A stretch of DNA of 64,000 nt, taken from the NCBI RefSeq assembly GCF_002198735.1, contig NZ_MWLO01000139.1:124001-188000 (forward strand). Reading direction: 5' to 3'. The notes beneath the pieces were generated by a model. It searched no databases. It saw only the letters and a list, made by a program, of their open reading frames with translations, and was not told where the DNA came from. The stretch comes from Ideonella sp. A 288 (GTDB lineage Bacteria; Pseudomonadota; Gammaproteobacteria; Burkholderiales; Burkholderiaceae_C). Of the stretch, positions 19,633 to 27,000 are shown piece after piece. Made by a program: the position numbers and the translations under genes. How positions within the stretch are numbered: position 1 is the first letter of the stretch; the number at the start of each line of letters is the position of its first letter.

Positions 19633-20202
19633 TCAGCGGCCCGAAGACAGCGACATCGGTGAGGTCCAGCCCTGCTCGGCCTCGTTGAAGGCGGATTGCG
19701 AGGCGTCCTTCACCTCGAGGCCCAGGGTCGACTGACCCGACAGGCGCACGCCGGCGCGGCCTATCGTCGAGACGCTGCGCAGCGCGATCGCTTCGACCAA
19801 CCGTGTGCGCAGCACCGCCAGGTGCGCGTTGTTTTCGGTGTATTGCAGGTCTTCGAGTTGTTCCAGCGCCCGCTGCAGCACATGCACGGCCACGCGACGC
19901 AGGGCCTTCGAGCCCTTGCGCGCCAGGGCCCGCTCGAGCAGGCTCAGGTGGGGCAGCACCTGGCGCAGGCCTTCCTGCTTCTCGAACAGGTCTTTCAGAG
20001 CGCGGTGCGCCAGACGCAAGGCCTGGCCGCGTCCCACCGGCGGTGGGAAGTTGGCCAGCGTGGACCGTGTTTCCTTGGAAGGCGCGGTTCGCGCGGGGGA
20101 GAACAGTCGGGCGCGGATCCACCGCAAGGCCCGGGAGCTGCTGCGGACCTGCGACTGCGGCAGGCCATCCAGAGGGACTGGGGTGGTGGCGGCGTTGCTC
20201 AT
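19633..20202 (-). CDS. Hypothetical protein
   Basis: A predicted cytoplasmic protein of 189 residues with no domain I recognise. The middle third is strongly helical and charged (ALRLAHRALKDLFEKQEGLR, then repeated Leu/Arg heptad-like runs), and the N-terminal 50 residues are polar and probably disordered. The C-terminal segment LGLEVKDASQSAFNEAEQGW is less repetitive. It is transcribed toward ntrC. The codon bias matches its neighbours, which supports real coding. Confidence 0.6.
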   Translation of the reverse strand: MSNAATTPVPLDGLPQSQVRSSSRALRWIRARLFSPARTAPSKETRSTLANFPPPVGRGQALRLAHRALKDLFEKQEGLRQVLPHLSLLERALARKGSKALRRVAVHVLQRALEQLEDLQYTENNAHLAVLRTRLVEAIALRSVSTIGRAGVRLSGQSTLGLEVKDASQSAFNEAEQGWTSPMSLSSGR

Positions 20203-20281
20203 GGAAGATGGACGGCTCGTTGAAACAACCGGGCAGCCGATCGGCCGAAGTGCTGGATCATGCCACGCAGACGCCGTGCTG

Positions 20282-21049
20282 TTAAGCCATCAGCTCTACC
20301 ACGACCGGTGCGTGGTCACTGGGCCGTTCGTTCTTTCGCGGTGCCTTGTCGATCCGGCAGGCTGTGACCGTTGGTGACAATGCGTGACCCACCAGGACAT
20401 GGTCGATGCGCAGACCCTGGTTCTTTCGGAAGGCCAGGTTGCGATAGTCCCACCAGCTCCAGCTGCGCGGGGGCTGGTCGAACAGCCGGAAAGCATCCAC
20501 CAGGCCCAGGTCGAGCAGCGCGCGGAAGTGGGCGCGCTCCTCCGGGGTGCAGTGGATCTGGCCGGCCCAGGCCACCGGGTCGTGCACGTCGCGGTCTTCG
20601 GGAGCGATGTTGAAGTCGCCCATCAGCACCAGCCGCGGGTGCGCGGCCAACTCGTCGTGCAGCCATTGGCGCAAGGCCTCGAGCCAGCGCATCTTGTAGA
20701 CGAACTTGTCCGAGTCGGGGGCCTGTCCGTTCGGCATGTAAGCCCCGACCACGCGCAAGTCGCCCACCGTGGCGGCGATCACGCGGGCCTGGTCGTCGGC
20801 CATGCCGGGGATGTTCCTCACCACCTCCGTGGCCGGCTGGCGCGAGAGCAGCGCGACACCGTTGTAGGTCTTCTGTCCGAACCAGGTGCTGTGCCAGCCT
20901 GCCGCGGTGATCTCGGCCTGCGGGAACTTGTCGTCGGTGAGCTTGGTTTCCTGCAGCACCAGCACGTCGGGTTGCTCGGCGGCCAGCCAGTCCAGCACCT
21001 GGGGCAGGCGCACGCCCAGCGAGTTCACGTTCCAGGTGGCGAGTTTCAT
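20282..21049 (-). CDS. xth: Exodeoxyribonuclease III (AP endonuclease)
   Basis: A base-excision-repair enzyme that cuts 5' to abasic sites and trims 3' ends; Mg-dependent and cytoplasmic. At 255 residues it has the usual length. Active-site motifs are intact: WNVNSL at the N-terminus, LQETKL (metal-binding Glu ~35), GDFNIAPEDRDVHDP (Asp/Asn pair), and the C-terminal catalytic PSDHAPVV. ATG at 21049 starts directly at the conserved MKLATWNVNS. Confidence 0.95.
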   Translation of the reverse strand: MKLATWNVNSLGVRLPQVLDWLAAEQPDVLVLQETKLTDDKFPQAEITAAGWHSTWFGQKTYNGVALLSRQPATEVVRNIPGMADDQARVIAATVGDLRVVGAYMPNGQAPDSDKFVYKMRWLEALRQWLHDELAAHPRLVLMGDFNIAPEDRDVHDPVAWAGQIHCTPEERAHFRALLDLGLVDAFRLFDQPPRSWSWWDYRNLAFRKNQGLRIDHVLVGHALSPTVTACRIDKAPRKNERPSDHAPVVVELMA

Positions 21050-21111
21050 TACAGAGATGAGTCCTTGATCTTGTTGTGTTGTCTCTCGGAGTCTTCAGAT
21101 GCTACCCCCTC

Positions 21112-21318
21112 TCATGCCCAGACGGCATTCCTCTGTTGGTTCGCTAACTCGTCCCAGCTGATGTAGCCGGGATGATGATCGCGAAACAATGCGTTCCAGG
21201 CCTTCATCGGTTTGTGGTGCTCGGAAGTCTTCCGCGCTCGACCCTCCACGACCCGTGTTCGATTGCCCCTGCGCCCGAAGACGTAGGCCCCGTGGTAGAT
21301 CCGGTCAGCCCACTGCAA
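21112..21318 (-). pseudogene. Fragment of a large serine recombinase
   Basis: The minus-strand frame contains IYHGAYVFGRR and, after a short gap, RDHHPGYISWDELANQQR. Both are typical of the recombinase domain of large serine recombinases (NPxYAGAYxYGRxx and DHHPGYIxWxxYExNQ). Only ~68 residues are in frame and no resolvase catalytic domain is present. The neighbouring frame upstream (QRFPHEVVVHLRR, around 21340-21380) may be its frame-shifted continuation. This looks like the remnant of a mobile element at the edge of the signalling block. Confidence 0.6.
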
Positions 21319-21480
21319 GAGTACCGCCGAAGGTGCACCACGACCTCGTGCGGAAACCGCTGCGCAAGGCTCAAGAAGGCACGGCAGTTGTCTTCGTGCG
21401 CGGCGACTGCTGGCCGGTCGCCTGTCGAGCGTGCGTGTCGGTCACGCCATCGGCGGTGCCCGGGCGCACGGCGCAGCCAC

Positions 21481-23181
21481 TCAGTTGGGCGGCAACCATG
21501 CCTCCGGCCGGTGTAGCCCGAAGCCCTGCGCGTAGTCGACGCCAATCTCCTGAAGTCGCTGGCCGATCTCGTCGGTCTCCACGAACTCGGCGATCGTCTT
21601 CAGGCCGACGACGTGAGCGACCCTGTTCACCGACTCGACGATCGCGCAGTCAAGTTCGTCGGTCGTGATGTCGCGCACGAAGGCACCGTCGATCTTGAGG
21701 TAGTCGATCGGGAGCGCCTTGAGATACGTGAACGAGCTCAGCCCGGCGCCGAAGTCGTCGAGGGCGAAGGCACAGCCCTCGGCGCGGATGCCCTCCATGA
21801 AGCGCACCGAGCGATCCAGGTTGCCGATCGCGGCAGTCTCGGTGATCTCGAAGCACAACATCGACGGCGGCATCCCAGACCGTCGGATGGCTTCGCGCAG
21901 GAAGTCGTAGAAGCTGTCGTCGGTCAGCGTCACGCCAGACAGGTTGATGAAGAACCGTTGTTCCCGCGTTGACAACGCTGAAAGACGGCGTGATGCGTAG
22001 GACTCCAGCAGGTGGTTGACGACCCATCGGTCGATGGCCGGGGCCAAGCCGAAACGTTCTGCCGCGGGCAGGAACGAGGTCGGGCTGGCCAGCCGGTCAT
22101 CTTCGTCGCGCAGACGGATCAGCAGTTCGCAACGGTCGCTGAGGTGGCTGGTGGTCTGCAGCGGGACGATGTTCTGGCGATGTAGCACGAAGCGGTTGTT
22201 TTCGATTGCCCAGCGCAACCGCGCCACCCACTGCATCTCGCCGCGGCGCCGCTGCAGGTCCTGGTCGTCCTCGGTGTAAACGTGAAGCCGGTTGCGACCA
22301 TGCTCCTTGGCCAGGTAGCAGGCAATGTCTGCATTGCGCAGCACATCGTCGACTCGCAGATCCAGCGCGGTGATTGGCGCCACGCCGATGCTTGCACCCA
22401 CCGTCAGCAGCTTGCCGTTCCACGGCATGCGGAATGCATTGATCGTCTGCAGCATCTGGCCCGCGAGCTCCTCGGCTCGCTCCAGTGGGCAGCCCTCGAG
22501 CAGCAGGCCGAACTCGTCGCCACCTAGTCGGGCCAGGGTGTCGCTGTCGCGCATCTTCGCCCGCATCGTTTCGGCTAGGTGCTTGAGCAACTGGTCGCCT
22601 GCCATGTGTCCGCAGGTATCGTTGACGACCTTGAACTGATCGAGATCGATGTACAGCAGAGCATGGCGCTTTTGCCACTCGCGTGCACTGGCCAGCGCAA
22701 GGCCGAGACGTTGTTCAAAATGGTGGCGGTTGGGTAGGCCGGTCAGGCTGTCATGGAACGCCAGGCGTCGGATCGTCGCCTCCGCCTCACGGTTCTGCGA
22801 CCGGGTCTCGGCTTCGCGCAACTCGCGGTCGATTGCCGGCGCCAGCCGTGCGAGGTTGTCCTTCATGATGTAGTCGCTGGCGCCCGCCTTCATCGCCGCC
22901 ACGGCAACGTCCTCGCCGATCGTGCCGGAGACAATGATCACGGGCAGGTCCAGCCCCAGCTCCCGGGTGCGCGCCAGGGCGGCGTCCGAGCTGAAGCTCG
23001 GCAGGTTGTGGTCGGTGATCAACACGTCCCAGGGGTTCGCCACGATGGCCTGCTCGAAGGCCTCGCGCGTGTCGACGCGGTGCAGCTGCGGCGCGAAACC
23101 ACTTCGCGCCAACTCACGCTCGAGCAACGCGGCATCGGTTTCGGAGTCCTCGACCAGCAGGATACGCAAGGCACGTTTCAT
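21481..23181 (-). CDS. Response regulator with GGDEF and EAL domains
   Basis: A 566-residue soluble output protein. An N-terminal receiver domain (acceptor Asp57 in LITDHNLP) is followed by a GGDEF domain (GGDEF at 220-224, RDSD inhibitory site five residues before) and an EAL domain. The EAL signature reads ELLIR, but the other catalytic residues are kept (FEITETAAI, DDFGAGLSSF, YLKIDGAFV, AEFVET), so activity is possible. It is the last gene of the kinase-regulator operon, 3 bp after the preceding stop, and probably converts phosphorylation into a change in cyclic-di-GMP. Confidence 0.92.
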   Translation of the reverse strand: MKRALRILLVEDSETDAALLERELARSGFAPQLHRVDTREAFEQAIVANPWDVLITDHNLPSFSSDAALARTRELGLDLPVIIVSGTIGEDVAVAAMKAGASDYIMKDNLARLAPAIDRELREAETRSQNREAEATIRRLAFHDSLTGLPNRHHFEQRLGLALASAREWQKRHALLYIDLDQFKVVNDTCGHMAGDQLLKHLAETMRAKMRDSDTLARLGGDEFGLLLEGCPLERAEELAGQMLQTINAFRMPWNGKLLTVGASIGVAPITALDLRVDDVLRNADIACYLAKEHGRNRLHVYTEDDQDLQRRRGEMQWVARLRWAIENNRFVLHRQNIVPLQTTSHLSDRCELLIRLRDEDDRLASPTSFLPAAERFGLAPAIDRWVVNHLLESYASRRLSALSTREQRFFINLSGVTLTDDSFYDFLREAIRRSGMPPSMLCFEITETAAIGNLDRSVRFMEGIRAEGCAFALDDFGAGLSSFTYLKALPIDYLKIDGAFVRDITTDELDCAIVESVNRVAHVVGLKTIAEFVETDEIGQRLQEIGVDYAQGFGLHRPEAWLPPN

Positions 23182-23184
23182 GAC

Positions 23185-23637
23185 CTACAACACCGGTGCG
23201 GGCGGCGGCAGGTTGAGCGTCAGCCAGTACTCGCCGATCTCACGCATCACGTCGTCGTACTGCTCCGAGCTGACGGGCTTGCGCACGTAGCTGTTCACGT
23301 GCAAATGGTAGCTGTTGCGCAGGTCGCTCTCTTCGTTGGAGGTCGTCAACACAACGATCGGCTGGGAGCGTGTGCGCTGGTCCTCGCGCAGGCGGCGCAG
23401 CACGTCCAGCCCATCGACCTTGGGCAGCTTGAGATCCAGCAACACCAGCGCCGGCCGCTGGCGGTAGTCGCGCCCGGCGTACGCCCCGGTGCCAAACATG
23501 TAGTCGAGTGCCTCTTCGCCGTCGTTGGCAATGATCACCGGGGCTCGGATGTCGCTGCGTTTGAGCGCACGCAACGCCAGGGCCTGGTCGTCCGGGTTGT
23601 CCTCCACCAACAGTACTGGATGTGCGTTGCGGTTCAT
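23185..23637 (-). CDS. Single-domain response regulator
   Basis: A CheY-like receiver protein of 150 residues with no output domain. The acidic pair is in LLVEDNPDD, the acceptor Asp68 in LVLLDLKLP, the conserved Thr in VVLTTSN, and the Lys in YVRKPV. The insert DYMFGTGAYAGRD and extended C-terminal helix are typical of Rcp1-like regulators that pair with phytochrome-type kinases. Its start overlaps the previous stop (ATGA). It closely resembles the adjacent regulator, suggesting tandem duplication. Confidence 0.93.
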   Translation of the reverse strand: MNRNAHPVLLVEDNPDDQALALRALKRSDIRAPVIIANDGEEALDYMFGTGAYAGRDYRQRPALVLLDLKLPKVDGLDVLRRLREDQRTRSQPIVVLTTSNEESDLRNSYHLHVNSYVRKPVSSEQYDDVMREIGEYWLTLNLPPPAPVL

Positions 23638-24089
23638 CAGTCTTCCCCTTGAGAAGGTGGCACGTTCAGGATCAGCCAGTACAGCCCCAGCTTGCGGACG
23701 ACACTCATGAACTCCGCGAAGTCCACTGGTTTTCGGATATAGCTGTTGGCGAACTGGTCGTAGCTGCCGGCGACGTCGGTCGGCTCGCTCGAGCTGGTCA
23801 GAACCACCACCGGCAGCGGCGCGGTGCGCGGGTCAGCGCGCAGGCGGCGCAGCACCTCGAGGCCGTCGATGCGGGGCAGCTTCAAGTCGAGCAGCACCAG
23901 CACGGGCACCTGGCGCCCGTCACGTCCCGTGTGAGCGCCCGTTGCAAAGAGGTAGTCCAGCGCCTCGACGCCGTCACGTGCCACCACCACCTCATTGGCA
24001 ATGCCGTTGCGCGCGAGCGCGCGCAGCGTCAGCGCCTCGTCGTCGGCGTTGTCCTCCACGAGCAGGATCGTCCTTTGTATGTTTCTCAT
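23637..24089 (-). CDS. Single-domain response regulator (Rcp1-like)
   Basis: A 150-residue receiver protein colinear with its downstream neighbour. Visible residues are LLVEDNADD, acceptor Asp68 in LVLLDLKLPRIDG, VVLTSSSE and YIRKPVDF. It has the same DYLFATGAHTGRD insert and a C-terminal WLILNVPP like the WLTLNLPP of the other copy. Its start overlaps the stop of the multi-PAS kinase by ATGA, so coupled translation and direct phosphotransfer from that kinase are likely. Confidence 0.93.
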   Translation of the reverse strand: MRNIQRTILLVEDNADDEALTLRALARNGIANEVVVARDGVEALDYLFATGAHTGRDGRQVPVLVLLDLKLPRIDGLEVLRRLRADPRTAPLPVVVLTSSSEPTDVAGSYDQFANSYIRKPVDFAEFMSVVRKLGLYWLILNVPPSQGED

Positions 24090-27000
24090 GCATCCACCCT
24101 GCCATTGACACCACTGGTCTTCGCCGCCGAAGCCTCACCCAGCTGGCCGATCGTGAAGTAGAAGGTCGCTCCCTTGCCAACTTCCGCCTCGGCCCACACA
24201 CGGCCACCGTGCCGGCTGACGATGCGTTCCACGGTGGCCAGGCCGATGCCGGTGCCTTCGAAGTCCTTCTGATGGTGCAAGCGCTGGAATGCACCGAACA
24301 GCTTGGAGACGTACTTCATGTCGAAGCCGACGCCGTTGTCGCGCACGAAGTAAATGGTCTCACCGTCGCGCGTCATGTGGCCGAATTCGATGCGGGCATC
24401 GGTTCGACGCGAGCTGTACTTCCAGGCGTTGCCCAGCAGATTCTCCAGCGCCACCAGCAGCAGACCCGGGTCGCCGTGCACCGAAGGGCTCGGCTGCACT
24501 GTCGTCAGCGGACGGTGGCCCGGGTGTTCTTCCTCGAGTTGATGCAGCGCGTGCTGCGCCAGCTTGCTGAGATCGACCCGGTGCGGTGTCAAAGGCGCCC
24601 GCGTCACTCGCGAAAGCTTCAGCAGGTCGTCGATCAGATGGCCCATGCGCTGCGTGTTTGCGCGCACGCGCCGCAGGTAGTCGCGCCCAGTGTCGTCGAG
24701 CCGGTCGCCAAAGTCCTCCAGCAGCGCCTGCGAAAAGCCGTCGATGCCGCGCAGCGGCGCGCGCAGATCGTGCGACACCGAGTACGAGAACGACTCGAGC
24801 TCGCGCACCGTGGCCTCGAGCTGCGCCGTGCGATCGCGCACCCGCTGCTCCAGCTCCGCGTTCAGGCGCTGTATCTGCTCACCGGCGCGCTTGATCTCGG
24901 TGATGTCGGTGAAAGTGGCCGTCACCTCGTAGGGTTCGGGTTCGCCGGGGCGCACGCGCGGGATCGCGCTGACCAGGATCCAGCGGTGGTCGGGCTCGTC
25001 CGGGCGCACCACACCCATCGTGACGTCCTTCACCGGCCGGTTCGTGCGCAACGACACCATCGCCGGATGCTCGTCGCCGGGAAAGTCGCGGCCGTCGGGC
25101 AACACGGTCCGCCAATGCGGGTCCATCGACGTGCGACCCTGCATCTGTTCGAGGCTCAGGCCAAGGATCTCCTGCGCCGCCGGGTTGGCATCGACGATCG
25201 CGCCGCTGCGGTCCTGCGTCACCACGCCCTGGTTCATCGTCTCGAACAGTGTGCGGTAGTTCAGCTCGCTGCGGCGCAGGGCTTCCTCGGCCTCGCGGCG
25301 CTCGGTGATGTCGATCACGCCGCCAATCGTGCGCACCGGGTGACGCTCGGTACCTTCGCCGGCGAACAGCGTCTGCGCGCTCGACCTCAGACAGCGCAGC
25401 GTCCCGTCTCTGCGCCGGATGCGGAATTCGATCTCGTAACGGCCATCGCCAGCCGGATCGTGGGCACGCTTGATTGCAGCTGCAAAGCGATCGCGATCCT
25501 CGACCAGCGTGGCCTCCGCGACGCTGGCAATCGTGATCGGCTCGTCGGCGGACCGACCGTGCATGGCGCGGTACTCGGGCGACCAGTAGATCTCGCCCGA
25601 GACATGGTCGTGATCGAAGATGCCGGTGTTGGACGCCTGCACGACGCGGGTCAGACGGCCTTCGCTGAGTCGCAACGCTTCCTCGGCCTTGCGGCGCTCC
25701 GTGATGTCGATGACGCCGCCGACCGTGCGCACCGGGTGACGCTCGGCGCCTTCGCCAGCGAAGTAGGTCAGCGCGCGCACGCTCAACCAGCGCACCACCC
25801 CGTCGCGGCGGCGGATTCGGTGCTCGGCGTCAAGGGCGCCGTCGCCGGCCGGATCGTGGCTGCGCATGATGGCAGCCCCGAGTCGATCGCGATCCTCGGC
25901 CAGCGTGACCGCGACGATGTCGGCAACCGAGATCGGCTGGTCGGCTGACCAGCCGTTCATGATCCGGTGATGGGGCGAGCAGTAGACCGCGCCCGACGCA
26001 TGGTCGTGCTCGAAGATCCCGGTGTTGGATGCCTGTACCGCCTGTGTGAGCCGGCGTTCGCTGCGACGCAGGGCTTCCTCGGCCTCGCGCCGCTCGGTGA
26101 TGTCGATGGCGCCGCCGACCGTGCGCACCGCGCGACGATCGGCACCCTCGCCAGCGAAGAAGGTCTGCGCGCGCGCGCTCAGCCAGCGCACCGCTCCGTC
26201 CGGGCGACGGATTCGATGCTCGATGTCAAGGACACCGTCGCCGGCCGGATCGTGGGCGCGCCGGATCGCAGCCGCGAGCTCTTCGCGATCCTCGGCCAGC
26301 GTGGCGGCCATGATTTTGGCGGCCGTGATCGGCTCGTCGGCCGACCAGCCCTTCATGACCCGGTGCTCGGGCGAACAGTAGAAGTACTCTGAATCAAAGT
26401 CGTGCTCGAAGATGCCGGTGTTGGACGCCTGCACCGCCTGGCTCAGCCGGCGTTCGCTGCGACGCAGGGCTTCTTCGGCCTCGCGGCGCTCGGTGATGTC
26501 GATCACGCCGCCGACCGTGCGCAGCGGGTGGCGATCGGCGCCGTCGCCGGCAAACATCGTCTGCCCGCACGACCGCAGCCAGCGCAGCGTTCCGTCGCGG
26601 CGCCGGACGCGGTATTCGATGTCGAACAGGCCATCACCGGCCGGGTCATGGGTGTGCGCTATTTCGGCCGCCATGCGATCACGATCCTCGGCCACATTGG
26701 TCTGGACGATCTTGGCAATCGTCACCGGCTCGTCGGCGGTCCAGCCGCACATGGCGCGCAACTCGGGCGACCAGTAGATCACGTCCGAGGCATGGTCATG
26801 GTCGTAGATGCCCGTGTTGGACGCCCGCAAGGCGTGCGTCAGTCGGCCTTCGCTGCGACGCAGCGCTTCCTCCGCCTCGCGGCGCTCGGTGATGTCGACC
26901 GCGCCGCCGACCGTGCGCACCGGGTGACGATCGGCCCCGTCGCCAGCGAACAGCGTCTGCCCACATGCCTTCACCCAGCGCAGCGCCCCGTCGCTGCGCC

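Noticed and set aside
21204-21545. 113-codon minus-strand frame as a separate gene
   Set aside because: It runs through the 3' end of the REC-GGDEF-EAL gene and the recombinase fragment; at most a short part is a frame-shifted piece of the same remnant.
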